Assembly: GCF_000308715.1 (NCBI RefSeq)
Contig: NZ_BAGH01000177.1
Location: 25,945 to 89,944, forward strand
Origin: Nocardia tenerifensis NBRC 101015
GTDB taxonomy: Bacteria > Actinomycetota > Actinomycetes > Mycobacteriales > Mycobacteriaceae
Direction: 5' to 3'
Length of the DNA stretch: 64,000 bases
A model generated the notes under the pieces. That model ran no database searches and had not been told where the DNA came from. It saw only the letters and a program-made list of their open reading frames with translations. Position 1 is the first letter of the stretch; every line of letters starts with the position of its first letter. The position numbers and the translations under genes are program-made. Below, one piece after another: positions 1 through 9,102 of this stretch.

Positions 1-318
1 CTTGCCGGTCGGTCCGACCCGGCGTGCGGAGAGCAGCACATCGATCCCGCCGCCGGAACCGAGGTCCAGGACGCGTTCACCTTCACGAAGGTCGGCGACC
101 GCAGTTGGATTGCCGCAGCCGAGTGAGGCGGTGGTGGCTTGAATCGGGAGCTGGTCGCGGTCGGCGGCGGTGTAGAGGCCGGCGCCGAAGTAGGCGTCGA
201 TCTCGACATCGGAGGTACCGCAACAGTCGTTGGCGGCTCCGCCTGCGGCGACGGTGACCGCGGCTTCGGCGTAGCGGGCGCGCACGGTTTCGCGGAGTTC
301 GCTGTGCTGCTGTGTCAT
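1..318 (-). CDS. arsM: Arsenite methyltransferase ArsM, N-terminal part only
   Basis: The 106 codons visible start at ATG 318 and run off the left edge of the window. The product resembles the N-terminus of SAM-dependent arsenite methyltransferases, which methylate As(III) to volatile or less toxic species. An early Cys-Cys-Gly (within NDCCGTSD), the segment [13 protein letters not shown] and the SAM-binding glycine motif [16 protein letters not shown] are all present; the first cysteines are typical arsenic ligands of the family. It is divergent from the ArsR gene that starts at 424, so arsenic-controlled expression from the shared intergenic region is likely. The catalytic C-terminal half lies outside the window, so completeness cannot be judged. 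Confidence 0.85.
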   Translation of the reverse strand, partial: MTQQHSELRETVRARYAEAAVTVAAGGAANDCCGTSDVEIDAYFGAGLYTAADRDQLPIQATTASLGCGNPTAVADLREGERVLDLGSGGGIDVLLSARRVGPTGK

Positions 319-399
319 GACATACCCCTGACTGGGAGACTCGGGCGGCTGCTCCGACCGGGCTGTATTGATGGATACCGATACAGCTTGCGACACTGC

Positions 400-415
400 A
401 TCGACGAATGTCAAT
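400..415. promoter_or_regulatory. Putative ArsR operator
   Basis: An imperfect inverted repeat with arms ATCGAC and GTCAAT (5 of 6 pairs) around GAAT lies 8 bases before the GTG start of arsR and in the divergent arsM/arsR spacer. ATTGA-type half-sites are usual for ArsR-SmtB operators. Function is inferred from position and shape. Confidence 0.5.
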
Positions 416-423
416 ATAGAAGT

Positions 424-798
424 GTGTCGAAACAAGAACTGCCCGTCGTAGCCACCACCGGCTGCTGCGGCCCCACCCTGACCACACCGCTGTCTGCCGA
501 CACCGCGGCGGAGCTGGCTGCCGCTTTCAAAGCCCTCAGCGACCCCGTCCGTTTGCGGCTGCTCTCGCTGATTGCCTCGCGTCCCGGCGAGGAGGTGTGC
601 GTGTGTGAGCTGACACCGCAGTTCGAGCAATCCCAACCCACCATCTCCCACCACCTGAAGGTGCTGCGCGAAGCCGGGCTCATCGACTGCGAGCGCCGCG
701 GCACCTGGGTGTACTACTGGGTGATCCCCGAAGCGCTGCAACGTCTTTCGACAGTGCTGATTCCTGGTGTCGCCGCGCCGGCTGGCGCTTCGGCGTGA
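424..798 (+). CDS. arsR: ArsR/SmtB-family metalloregulator
   Basis: This 124-residue protein is a winged-helix repressor that should release DNA when As(III) or a similar thiophile binds. The core reads FKALSDPVRLRLLSLIAS at about residues 37-54, then EEVCVCEL, the classical CVC metal-site motif, then the recognition helix region SQPTISHHLKVLREAGLI. A further Cys-Cys pair lies near residue 14 (TGCCGP). The GTG at 424 was chosen because homology begins there and the upstream frame overlaps the divergent arsM. It sits 8 bases after a palindromic operator candidate and probably autoregulates while repressing arsM. Confidence 0.9.
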   Translation: MSKQELPVVATTGCCGPTLTTPLSADTAAELAAAFKALSDPVRLRLLSLIASRPGEEVCVCELTPQFEQSQPTISHHLKVLREAGLIDCERRGTWVYYWVIPEALQRLSTVLIPGVAAPAGASA

Positions 799-874
799 GC
801 GCTGCCGTGGGTGAGCGCTGCCTCCAGCGGTTTCCGGCGCGGCGGCGGACGGCTGCCGGTGCTAGTTTCTGGCC

Positions 875-1621
875 GTGACCTTCGACGCGGGCGGTGGCAT
901 CGAGCAGCACCTGTCCGATTCGCCTTATGTGGAGCGGATCTATCGGGCCGGGTCGATCACTGGGCCGGTAGCGTCGCGGATGCGGTCGGTGGCCAATTCG
1001 AATTGGGAGCTCGTTGTCTGGCGCGATCGCGGGGACACACACGTTTCGCTCCGTGGCCCCGAGACCGGTCCCACGGTGCTGGAGCTGGGCTCGGGTCCGG
1101 GCGAAACACTCGGGATCATTTTCCGGCATGGTGCGTTTCTGGCGCCGATGCCGATGTCAGCGCTGGTGGACACCGCGGTGTCGAGTTCGCACGCCACGGC
1201 CCGCTCGTTCGTGTTGCAGGGCGAGGAGTGGGAGATTCCGACCTACGGCAACGCCGATGTTTTTGTGGACCGTTTGGTCCGGGCCGGACTGCTGGTGCGC
1301 GATCCGCTGGTCACGGATGTCCTGCGCGGAGATGCGACAACGTTGGTCACTCCGCGGTCGGTGCAGCGGCGGGTGGCGGCGGCGACCGGGCTGACGCAGG
1401 GTGCGATCCGGCAGATCGAGCGGGCCAGACAGGCCGTGCTATTGCTGCAGCAGGGGATGCCGGCGATCGAGGTTGTTCAGCGGACGGGTTATCACGATCA
1501 GCCGCATCTTGCGCGTTCGCTGATCCGGTTCATCGGTTGCACCGCTTCCCAACTGCGGCACGCCGACGATGGCGAGATGCTGTCGCTCCTGTACAAGACC
1601 GAGGTCGAGGTGCGCCCCTAG
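875..1621 (+). CDS. AraC-family transcriptional regulator
   Basis: The 248-residue protein has an N-terminal ligand/cupin-like region with no recognised effector and a C-terminal double helix-turn-helix. The first HTH lies around SVQRRVAAATGLTQGAIRQI and the second around IEVVQRTGYHDQPHLARSLI, ending with the family phrase FIGCTASQL. It starts at GTG 875. It lies 53 bases before a VOC-family gene on the same strand, so the pair may be co-transcribed; many AraC proteins of this type control the adjacent small VOC/glyoxalase gene. The effector cannot be deduced from sequence. Confidence 0.85.
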   Translation: MTFDAGGGIEQHLSDSPYVERIYRAGSITGPVASRMRSVANSNWELVVWRDRGDTHVSLRGPETGPTVLELGSGPGETLGIIFRHGAFLAPMPMSALVDTAVSSSHATARSFVLQGEEWEIPTYGNADVFVDRLVRAGLLVRDPLVTDVLRGDATTLVTPRSVQRRVAAATGLTQGAIRQIERARQAVLLLQQGMPAIEVVQRTGYHDQPHLARSLIRFIGCTASQLRHADDGEMLSLLYKTEVEVRP

Positions 1622-1674
1622 CTTTGTGGTGTCGCGGGAACACCCTGCACATCGAACATTTTCGGAGGCACGAA

Positions 1675-2091
1675 ATGGCATTCACGCAGATCTACGTCAA
1701 CCTGCCGGTCACCGACCTCGAGGCGAGCAAGAAGGTATACACGGCGATGGGAGGCACGATCAATCCGGATTTTACCGGGGACACCTCCGCTCAGGTTGTC
1801 TTCGCCGAAACGCTTGTGGTGCAACTGATGACGCGCGAGACGTTCGCTACCTTCACCAAGCGAGACATTGCCGAGGGCCCGATCGAGGTGATCAACGCGC
1901 TGGCCGCCGGATCGCGTGCAGAAGTCGACCGTCTCGCCGACGCGGCGCTGGCAGCAGGAGCCACCGAACCGCGGGACGCCCAGGACATGGGCTGGCTGTA
2001 CAACCGTGCGATCGACGACCCTGACGGCCACTGCTGGGAGCTGCTGGCTTACAACGCCGAAGCTCTGAACGAGGACGCCACGACCTCCTGA
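1675..2091 (+). CDS. VOC-family (glyoxalase/bleomycin resistance-like) protein
   Basis: This 138-residue protein has the paired beta-alpha-beta-beta-beta modules of the vicinal oxygen chelate fold. It opens with QIYVNLPVTDLEASKKVYTAMG, ends with the DDPDGHCWELL strand, and carries a late MGWLYNRAIDDPDGH segment typical of the PhnB/lactoylglutathione-lyase-like lactamase superfamily. Length is normal for a single-domain member. A GGAGG ribosome site at 1664-1668 supports ATG 1675. It follows the AraC regulator gene and is probably its target. Substrate is unknown; members act as dioxygenases, isomerases or drug-binding proteins. Confidence 0.88.
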   Translation: MAFTQIYVNLPVTDLEASKKVYTAMGGTINPDFTGDTSAQVVFAETLVVQLMTRETFATFTKRDIAEGPIEVINALAAGSRAEVDRLADAALAAGATEPRDAQDMGWLYNRAIDDPDGHCWELLAYNAEALNEDATTS

Positions 2092-2353
2092 CAAGCTGAC
2101 ATCGGTGGTGTGCCCGGTCACGGAGCGGGGTGGTAGGGACGTCCAATCGATCGCTGCACAGCTTCTCCCATAGACAACATCCTCGATTGCCGCGACCCGG
2201 GCATTGTTCGGCCGTCCAAACCGGCTGGCCGACAGCGCTTCCCGGTGCGCGTTCATGCCGATGAGCGACTGCCCAAGCAGTGCCGGGGGACTGGGTAGTG
2301 AGATCGCGTGGGCTCTCGATGAGCGACAGCGTTCGACCGTTCGATAGCCTGCA

Positions 2354-2678
2354 TCATTCCCCGCAGATCGGGCCCTGACCGGGCCCACCGTCGGGCCCGA
2401 TGGATGCCTCGCGGGTGCGCAGCGTGCATCGCGGTTCCGGAGGGGACCAGTGCGCCGCCTTTCGGGTGTACCTCGGTGACCACGCAGGAGACGTCGTTCG
2501 GGCCGCGTCCGACGCCGCCCTGCGTGATCACTCGAAAACCCGCGTGCTCCAACAACTCTCGTGCCTCGACGGGACGGTCTCCGATGACGTCGGGGACCGT
2601 CGGAGCCGATTGCGGAGGGCCGCTGAAAATATCGTCCGAGCCGCAGCCCGCGGATGCCGCGACAGCCACGGCGAGCAC
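2354..2678 (-). pseudogene. Decayed PASTA-domain lipoprotein gene
   Basis: Reading leftward, the frame gives a hydrophobic stretch ending in a lipobox-like SAGC, then a short linker and a PASTA-like domain (TVPDVIGDRPVEARELLEHAG through LVPSGTAM). Two defects are visible. There is no good start: the only candidate is GTG 2678 without a ribosome site, and the preceding codons, which look like the charged start of a signal peptide, run straight back into the TAA of the upstream reductase in the same frame. After SGTAM the frame turns into arginine-rich nonsense, whereas another frame gives a natural-looking end CTLRTREASIGPDG and stops at 2354. A frameshift near 2435 and loss of the 5' end are inferred; a sequencing error could explain the former. 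Confidence 0.5.
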
Positions 2679-2699
2679 TGTGGGGCGGGGTTCTCGCGG

Positions 2700-3896
2700 T
2701 TACAGCGAGGCGAGCACGTCGTCCATGCTCGGCTGATCGGCGATCATCCCGCGCAGGCGCTCGAATTCCTCGCTCCGGCCCACGCAAGCCGCGCCGACCA
2801 GTCGGTCTCCCTTCCAGAAGAGGGCGGAGAAGTCCAGTTCGGCGGGTTCACCGCGCAAGGTGTGTCCCCGTTCGTCGAAGACATCGGCGGCGGCGGGCCA
2901 CCCGCACACTGCCAACTGCACGCCGTACTGCTCCGACGTCGACGACGGAACGGGCGTGTACGGCGTCTCGATGCCGAGCAGATTGCGGGCGGCGGCGCTC
3001 GCCTGCTCCATCGCATTGCTGTAATGCTCGATCCGGTACCGCCCGCCGAGTAGCGGATGCGACTGGGAGGTCACATCACCGGCCGCGAAGATCCCGGGCG
3101 CGGAGGTGCGGCACAGCTCGTCCACCACAATCCCGCCCTGCACCGCCAGTCCGGCGCGCACGGCGAGCTCGGTCTCCGGGACCATGCCGAGCGCGGCGAC
3201 GGCCACCTCGGCAGACCAGCTGCGGCCGTCCTCGGCGGTGGCCACGACACCGTCGGCGGTTTCGGTGACCTCGCTCAACCGCACACCCAAGTGCAGATCG
3301 ACGCCATTGGATCGGTGCAGTGTCGCGTACACGCCGCCGAGCCACGGCGGGGCGATGCGGGCCAGTGGCACACCCGACATCTCCAGCACAGTCACCTCGC
3401 AGCCGAGTGACCGCGCGGTCGCCGCCACCTCCAGACCGATCAGCCCCGCGCCGATCACCAGCAGTGACGGCTTGCCCGCCAGCTCCTCGCGCAACGCGAG
3501 CGCCTCGGCCTGCGTGCGCAGGGTGCGCGCGCCGTCCATACCGGGCACCCGCCGCGCCCGTCCGCCGGTGGCCAGCAGGAGGCGGTGGTAACGCAGCCGT
3601 GAGCCATCGTCCAGATCGAGCGTCCGGGTGCCGGGATCCAGTTCTCGCACACCGATTCCGGTCCGCAGCTCGATGTGCCGCTCGGCCCAGCTCGACTCGG
3701 CCGCGACGGCAATGTGCTCGGGCTGCGCGAACCCGGCGAGCAGGCCCTTGGACAGCGGCGGCCGCCAGTAGGGCCGCTCGGGTTCGTCGCCGATGACGAC
3801 GATCGGACCGTCGTGGCCCTCGGCGCGCAGGGTCTGCGCGGCGGTGGCTCCGGCCAAGCCGGCACCGACAATGACGATGGGTTCGGTGGAAGTCAT
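2700..3896 (-). CDS. FAD/NAD(P)-dependent oxidoreductase, ferredoxin-reductase type
   Basis: The 398-residue flavoprotein matches the rhodocoxin/putidaredoxin reductase group, which moves electrons from NAD(P)H to a ferredoxin. The FAD-binding GAGLAGATAA is at residues 12-21, a second Rossmann motif VIGAGLIGLEVAA binds NAD(P)H in the middle, and GIFAAGDVTS is the second FAD signature. The C-terminal reductase domain (SEQYGVQLAVCGWP, LDFSALFWKGDRLVGAACVG) is complete. No ferredoxin or P450 gene is adjacent, so its partner is unknown. It is divergent from the LysR gene at 3992 with 95 bases between start codons, so that regulator probably controls it. A decayed lipoprotein follows in the same frame after its stop. 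Confidence 0.92.
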   Translation of the reverse strand: MTSTEPIVIVGAGLAGATAAQTLRAEGHDGPIVVIGDEPERPYWRPPLSKGLLAGFAQPEHIAVAAESSWAERHIELRTGIGVRELDPGTRTLDLDDGSRLRYHRLLLATGGRARRVPGMDGARTLRTQAEALALREELAGKPSLLVIGAGLIGLEVAATARSLGCEVTVLEMSGVPLARIAPPWLGGVYATLHRSNGVDLHLGVRLSEVTETADGVVATAEDGRSWSAEVAVAALGMVPETELAVRAGLAVQGGIVVDELCRTSAPGIFAAGDVTSQSHPLLGGRYRIEHYSNAMEQASAAARNLLGIETPYTPVPSSTSEQYGVQLAVCGWPAAADVFDERGHTLRGEPAELDFSALFWKGDRLVGAACVGRSEEFERLRGMIADQPSMDDVLASL

Positions 3897-3991
3897 GATC
3901 GGACGCTAATCTCGGAGCGCTCATGTCTTCCAAGACCTATTGCGCCATAACATCATTCTCCAAGAGGCATAAGACGAGAACGAGGGGTTCC

Positions 3992-4873
3992 ATGGACCTG
4001 TTGCAGCTGCGGTACTTCCAGACCGTTGCCCGCCGCGAGCACATCAGCCAGGCCGCCGAGGAACTGCTGGTCGCGCAGCCATCGGTGAGCCGGACCATCG
4101 CGCGGCTGGAGAAAGAGCTGGGCGTCCCGCTCTTCGACCGGGTGGGACGGCAGGTGCGGCTCAACGCCTTCGGCGCGGCCTTCCTGCGCCGGGTGGACCG
4201 GGCGCTCGGCGAACTCGACGACGCCCGCCGCGAACTGGCCGACAGCGCCGGACTGGACCACGGGCGGGTGGCGGTCGCCGCGGAAACCCTGCTGACCATC
4301 AGCGGGCTGCTCGCGCGGTTCCGGGTACGGCATCCGGGCGTCGATATCCGGCTGTTCCAATCCAATGCCGAGGGTATGACCCGCCAGCTCGCCGACCGCG
4401 AGGTCGACCTCTGCTTCGCCTCACAACCCCTGATCGGCCCGGAACATCGGTCCATGACCCTACGTCGCGAGGAGGTCGTGCTCGCCGTCCCGCTGGCGCA
4501 TCCGCTGGCGGCGCGCGACCGGGTGGGGATCGCCGAATTGGCCGACGAGCCATGGGTGACCTGCCGTCCGGGGTATTGGCCGCGGGAACTGCTGGACCGC
4601 TTGTTCACCGCCGCCGAACTGCGTCCGAAGATTGTGTGCGAGGCCGACGAGCCCGGGGTGACCGGCGATCTGATCGGTGCCGGGCTCGGGATCGGGTTGG
4701 TGCCGAGCACATCCCGGCAGGTACTGCCGCGCACCTCTCCGGTGGCCTGGCTACAGGTGGACGCCCCGGGCTGTGAGCGGACGCTCAGTGTGGTGTGGCG
4801 AGACGACGCCTACCTGTCGGTGGCCGCGCAGCGGCTCCGCGATTTCGCCATGGTCATGGCGGACGAGGCATGA
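3992..4873 (+). CDS. LysR-family transcriptional regulator
   Basis: This 293-residue protein has the usual LysR layout. The N-terminal winged helix begins MDLLQLRYFQTVARREH and contains AAEELLVAQPSVSRTIARLE with LGVPLFDRVGR; the C-terminal periplasmic-binding-protein-like effector domain begins near GRVAVAAETLL. ATG 3992 was chosen over the upstream start at 3923 because LysR homology begins there. The gene is divergent from a FAD reductase and lies 56 bases upstream of cydA on the same strand. It could therefore control the flavoprotein, the cytochrome bd operon, or both. The effector is unknown. Confidence 0.92.
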   Translation: MDLLQLRYFQTVARREHISQAAEELLVAQPSVSRTIARLEKELGVPLFDRVGRQVRLNAFGAAFLRRVDRALGELDDARRELADSAGLDHGRVAVAAETLLTISGLLARFRVRHPGVDIRLFQSNAEGMTRQLADREVDLCFASQPLIGPEHRSMTLRREEVVLAVPLAHPLAARDRVGIAELADEPWVTCRPGYWPRELLDRLFTAAELRPKIVCEADEPGVTGDLIGAGLGIGLVPSTSRQVLPRTSPVAWLQVDAPGCERTLSVVWRDDAYLSVAAQRLRDFAMVMADEA

Positions 4874-4929
4874 TCTTATGGCTGAGTTGGTCGTTGATGT
4901 AATGGGTTGGGGCTCTTAGCGTCCCATTC

Positions 4930-6369
4930 ATGGATGTTCTAGATCTGGCTCGTGTGCAGTTCGCCGGGACGACCTCCGTCCACTGGCTGTTCGTGATCCT
5001 CACGCTCGGGCTGGTCCCCGTGGTGGCGGCCATGCACACCTGGGCGGTGTGCACCCGCGACCCCACGCGCCGGGTAGCCCTCGAGCGGAGCACTCGCTTC
5101 TGGGGCCAGCTCTACGTCATCAACTACGCGCTGGGCATAGTGACCGGCCTGGTCATGGAGTTCCAATTCGGTCTGAATTGGAGCGGGCTCAGCAAGTTCG
5201 CCGGGAATGTCATCGGTGCGCCGCTCGCCCTGGAGACGCTGGTGGCCTTCTTCGCCGAGTCCACCTTCCTCGGTATGTGGATCTTCGGGTGGGGCCGGCT
5301 GCGGGCCCGCTGGCATGCCGCCCTGATCTGGCTGGTCGCGCTGACCGCGTACGCCTCGGCCTACTTCATCCTGGTATCCAACGGTTTCATGCAGCACCCC
5401 GTCGGATATGAGGTGCGCGACGGCGTGGCCTACCTGACCGATGTCGCCGCGGTGATGACCAACCCGAACGCCCTGCTGGCGCTGGCGCACGTCGCTGTGG
5501 CGGCACTGCTGACCGGCGGGGTGTTCATCGCCGGGGTAAGCGCCTACCACATCGCCAAGCACACCGCCGATCACGCATTCTTCACTCGATCGCTGCGCTT
5601 GGGGGTGGGTATGGCCGCGCTCGCGTCCTTCCCCGTATTCCTGATCGGGGTGAAGCAGTACCCGCTGCTGCGGCGGACACAGCCGATGAAGTTCGCCGTA
5701 CTGGACGGCGGTGACGAGGCGGCGGAGTTGCAGAAACAGCTTGTCGCGCAACACGGTCCGGGGAACTACACCCCGCCCAGCTGGATGAATATCGGCCAGT
5801 ACGTCATGTTGTATCTCGGCGAGGTCGTGGCGATCGTCGCACTGATCGCCGCCCTGGTGGTATTCCGCGAGTGGCTGGTGCGGTTCCGTGTGGTCGCGAT
5901 CCTGCTGGCCCTGGCCTATCCGATGGTGCTCGCCAAATTCGTGGGTTCGCTGCTGTACGGGGAGCCTGGGCCGAACGAGGGGATCCTCTATGGCGCGATG
6001 TTCGTCATGGTCGTGGCCCTTCTGGTCTACGGCCCGCGGGTGGCGCGCTGGCGGCAGGGGGCCTGGCTGCTGGTCGCCATGATCCCGCTGCCGTTCATCG
6101 CATCCATCGGTGGCTGGGTGTTCCGCGAGACCGGGCGGCAGCCCTGGCTCATCTATGGCGAGCTCACCGTCGACCAGGCCGTCTCGCATGTATCCGCCGC
6201 GAATCTGTGGGTGTCGTGCGTCGGGTTCATCGCCGTGTTCGTCGCGCTCGCCATCACCAACTGGACGCTTATCGCGCGGTTTGCCCGTCGCGGTCCCGAC
6301 GCCGTCCAACTGGGCGCGGTCGATCCGGTTCGCCCGCGTCCGGACGATGAACTCGTCGCCGTCCTCTGA
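4930..6369 (+). CDS. cydA: Cytochrome bd quinol oxidase subunit I
   Basis: CydA is the haem-bearing subunit of the membrane terminal oxidase that oxidises quinol and reduces O2, favoured at low oxygen or when the haem-copper oxidase is inhibited. The protein has 479 residues and about nine membrane segments. His18 near the N-terminus fits the haem b595 ligand, and the quinol-loop signature ETGRQPWLIYGEL is present. The length is shorter than the E. coli protein, consistent with the short Q-loop form. It leads a four-gene operon with cydB, cydD and cydC, in the same order as in mycobacteria. The LysR gene directly upstream is a candidate regulator. Confidence 0.97.
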   Translation: MDVLDLARVQFAGTTSVHWLFVILTLGLVPVVAAMHTWAVCTRDPTRRVALERSTRFWGQLYVINYALGIVTGLVMEFQFGLNWSGLSKFAGNVIGAPLALETLVAFFAESTFLGMWIFGWGRLRARWHAALIWLVALTAYASAYFILVSNGFMQHPVGYEVRDGVAYLTDVAAVMTNPNALLALAHVAVAALLTGGVFIAGVSAYHIAKHTADHAFFTRSLRLGVGMAALASFPVFLIGVKQYPLLRRTQPMKFAVLDGGDEAAELQKQLVAQHGPGNYTPPSWMNIGQYVMLYLGEVVAIVALIAALVVFREWLVRFRVVAILLALAYPMVLAKFVGSLLYGEPGPNEGILYGAMFVMVVALLVYGPRVARWRQGAWLLVAMIPLPFIASIGGWVFRETGRQPWLIYGELTVDQAVSHVSAANLWVSCVGFIAVFVALAITNWTLIARFARRGPDAVQLGAVDPVRPRPDDELVAVL

Positions 6370-6439
6370 AGACCGCACGGGACGCGATGCGCCCGTGCCC
6401 CTGTCGCCGACGCAAAGAATTCTCGAGGAGTTGTCTGTC

Positions 6440-7444
6440 GTGAGTGTGCAGATTGTGTGGCTGGTGCTGTTGGGGCTGATGCTCAGCGGCTACTTCGTGC
6501 TCGCCGGTTATGACTACGGCACTCAGATGCTGTATTCGCTGGTAGGACGAGACGCATCCACCCGCCGGGTGACGCGCGGCGCGCTCGGTCCCTTCTTCTT
6601 CGGCAACGAAGTCTGGCTGGTCGCCTTCGTCGGGGTGCTGTTCGGGGCATTCCCGCTGCTGGAGGGCGAGCTGCTCGCCGGCCTGTATCCCCTGCTGATC
6701 CTGCTCCTGGCGGGACTGGTCGTCGGTAAGGCCGCCGTACAGCTGCGCGGGCGGATGGAGAGCCCGTCGGCCGGTCGCCTCTTCGACCTCCTGATCGTGT
6801 TCGGGGGGCTGGTTCCGGCGATGGGCTGGGGTCTGGTGGTCGGCCTGCTGCTGCGCGGTGTTCCCCTGCGGGACGACGGCACATTCACACTCGGATGGTC
6901 GGAGGTGCTCGATCCGTTCGTCGTGTCGGCCGGACTGAGCAATGTGCTGCTGCTGGCCGCGCACGGGGCGACCTTTCTGTCCATGCGGGCGCGTGGTGAG
7001 GTGGCTCAGCGGGCCCGGAATCTGGCTCGCCCGCTACTGATTTCGGCGATCGTGGCCGTTCTGGCGACCGCGCTGCTCGGCGGGCGCACCGCGGTGACCA
7101 GGCCGGTGATCGCGCTGGCTCTGGCAGGAGTCCTGGTCGCCGCATTGCTGGGCGCGCTCGTCGCGGCGGCGCTGGGACCGCGGGGATCGGCGTTCGCGGC
7201 GACCTCGGTCGCCGCACTGCTGCCGGTTCCGCTGATTTTCGCGAGTCTGTACCCCTTCATCCTGGTTTCCCATGCGGACGGCGGCCCGGGGCTGACCGTG
7301 GCCGAGGCCGCAGCCGACTCCGGCACGCTGAGGATGCTGCTGCCGGTCGGGGCGGTGGTGATTCCGGTGGTCATCGCCTGCCAGGTGATGAGCTGGTGGC
7401 TGTTCCGCGGCCGCGTCGGCCACCAGACGCCCAGCTACTTCTAG
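6440..7444 (+). CDS. cydB: Cytochrome bd quinol oxidase subunit II
   Basis: CydB is the haem-free membrane partner of CydA. The 334-residue protein starts with a membrane segment containing GYFVLAGYDYGTQML, equivalent to the conserved GFDLG-type motif, then RGALGPFFFGNEVWLV, and has about eight membrane segments in all. The GTG at 6440 is preceded by GAGGAG at 6425-6430; a TTG at 6431 in the same frame is a less likely start. It lies 70 bases after cydA and 11 bases before cydD. Nothing in it looks damaged. Confidence 0.95.
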   Translation: MSVQIVWLVLLGLMLSGYFVLAGYDYGTQMLYSLVGRDASTRRVTRGALGPFFFGNEVWLVAFVGVLFGAFPLLEGELLAGLYPLLILLLAGLVVGKAAVQLRGRMESPSAGRLFDLLIVFGGLVPAMGWGLVVGLLLRGVPLRDDGTFTLGWSEVLDPFVVSAGLSNVLLLAAHGATFLSMRARGEVAQRARNLARPLLISAIVAVLATALLGGRTAVTRPVIALALAGVLVAALLGALVAAALGPRGSAFAATSVAALLPVPLIFASLYPFILVSHADGGPGLTVAEAAADSGTLRMLLPVGAVVIPVVIACQVMSWWLFRGRVGHQTPSYF

Positions 7445-7455
7445 GACGGTGCCCG

Positions 7456-9102
7456 GTGAAATCGACGGAAAGACGTCTACTGCGCGAGGCGCCCGCGATG
7501 CGGAGACACCTCGGCGTGACCGGGCTGGCGGCGCTCGCGACGGGGGTGGCGGTAATCCTCCAGGCGGACCTGCTGGCCCGGGTCCTGACCGGCGGGTCGA
7601 CCGCGGTGTTCCTCGCGCTGGGGGCCGTGGTTGTCGCCCGCGCCGCACTGGTGTGGGGGCAGATGATCCTTGCCCGCCGTGGCGCGACCGAGATCAAGAC
7701 CGATCTGCGTGCTCGGCTGCTCGGTCACATCGCGCGATCGGGTCCGCTGCGGTTGGGTCGCGAACGACAGGGGGAGCTGACCACGCTGGTCACCCGGGGG
7801 CTGGACGCGCTGGATCCCTACTTCACCGGCTATCTGCCGAAATACGTTGCGACCGCGGTGATTCCGGTGCTGGTGCTGACCAGGCTGGCCTTCGCCGACT
7901 GGGTCTCGGCCGCGATCATCGCGGTGACGCTGCCACTGATCCCGATCTTCGGCGCGCTGGTCGGTCTGCACACCCGGCAACGCACGGAACAGCAGTGGGC
8001 GTTGATGTCTCGGCTCGGCGGCCACTTTCTCGATGTCGTGACCGGATTGCCGACGCTGCGGGCGTTCGGCCGCGCGCGACACCAAATCGGTGTGGTGCGG
8101 CGGATTTCCGACGCCCACCGGCGCGCCACCATGCGCACGCTGCGCGTGGCATTCCTGTCCTCGCTGGTGCTGGAGTGGGTGGCCACCCTGTCGGTGGCGC
8201 TGGTCGCGGTGCCGATCGGACTGCGGCTGATGGGGGGCGGGGTGGAGTTGGCGACCGCACTGCTGGTGCTGTTCCTCGCCCCGGAGGCGTACCTGCCGCT
8301 GCGTGCGCTGGGCACCGCTTTCCACGACAGCACCGAGGGGATAGCGGTGGCGGAGCGGGTATTCGCCGACCTCGACACTCCGGAAGCGGACCCGACGTCC
8401 GGCCGCGCCGTGCCGGACACACGACGCGTCGGCCTCGTGCTCGACCGCGTGATCGTGCGATACCCGAGCCGGGACCGGCCTGCGCTCGCGGGAGTCTCGC
8501 TGCGGGTGCGCCCCGGGGAACGTGTCGGCCTCGTCGGACCGAGCGGCGCGGGAAAGTCCACTCTGCTGTCGGTGCTGCTCGGCTTCACCCGTCCGGAGTC
8601 CGGAAAGGTGCTGGTGGGCGACGAAGACCTCGCCGAGCTGTCCATGGACGCGTGGCGCGAACGCATCGCGTGGATTCCCCAGCGTCCGCACCTGTTCGCC
8701 GCGTCTGTCGCGGACAATATTCGCCTGGGCCGACCCGCCGCCTCCCACACACAGGTGCGCGCCGCGGCGTATGCGGCGGCAGCCGACGAATTCATCACCG
8801 CACTGCCCGACGGGTACGACACCGTGCTCGGAGAACGGGGCGCAGGCCTGTCAGCCGGTCAGCGTCAGCGCATCGCGATCGCCCGCGCCTTCCTTCGCGA
8901 CGCCCCGATCCTGCTGCTGGACGAGCCGACCGCGCACCTCGACCCGGAGAGCGAATCGGCGGTTGTCGCCGCTTCCGCCCGGCTGATGGTCGGCCGCACG
9001 GCCCTGATCGTCGCGCACCGCCCAGCCCTGCTCGAGCATGTCGACCGCGTGATCACGGTCGAGGACGGCCGCGTCCGCGCCGTGGCGAGGAGTGTCGCGT
9101 GA
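7456..9102 (+). CDS. cydD: ABC exporter CydD, required for cytochrome bd assembly
   Basis: This 548-residue half-transporter has an N-terminal six-helix membrane domain and a C-terminal ATPase. Walker A GPSGAGKST is at about residues 361-369, the signature LSAGQRQRIAIARA follows, and Walker B with D-loop ILLLDEPTAHLD is near residue 485. With CydC it forms a heterodimer that exports cysteine/glutathione and handles haem during maturation of the bd oxidase in E. coli; the same role is inferred here from operon position. GTG 7456 was chosen because homology starts there, 11 bases after cydB. The stop overlaps the cydC start (GTGA). Confidence 0.95.
   Translation: MKSTERRLLREAPAMRRHLGVTGLAALATGVAVILQADLLARVLTGGSTAVFLALGAVVVARAALVWGQMILARRGATEIKTDLRARLLGHIARSGPLRLGRERQGELTTLVTRGLDALDPYFTGYLPKYVATAVIPVLVLTRLAFADWVSAAIIAVTLPLIPIFGALVGLHTRQRTEQQWALMSRLGGHFLDVVTGLPTLRAFGRARHQIGVVRRISDAHRRATMRTLRVAFLSSLVLEWVATLSVALVAVPIGLRLMGGGVELATALLVLFLAPEAYLPLRALGTAFHDSTEGIAVAERVFADLDTPEADPTSGRAVPDTRRVGLVLDRVIVRYPSRDRPALAGVSLRVRPGERVGLVGPSGAGKSTLLSVLLGFTRPESGKVLVGDEDLAELSMDAWRERIAWIPQRPHLFAASVADNIRLGRPAASHTQVRAAAYAAAADEFITALPDGYDTVLGERGAGLSAGQRQRIAIARAFLRDAPILLLDEPTAHLDPESESAVVAASARLMVGRTALIVAHRPALLEHVDRVITVEDGRVRAVARSVA

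Noticed and set aside
4939..6378. Open frame on the minus strand covering all of cydA
   Set aside because: It is the antisense of a clear membrane oxidase gene; its His/Asp/Gln/Arg-rich text is typical of a shadow frame in high-GC DNA.
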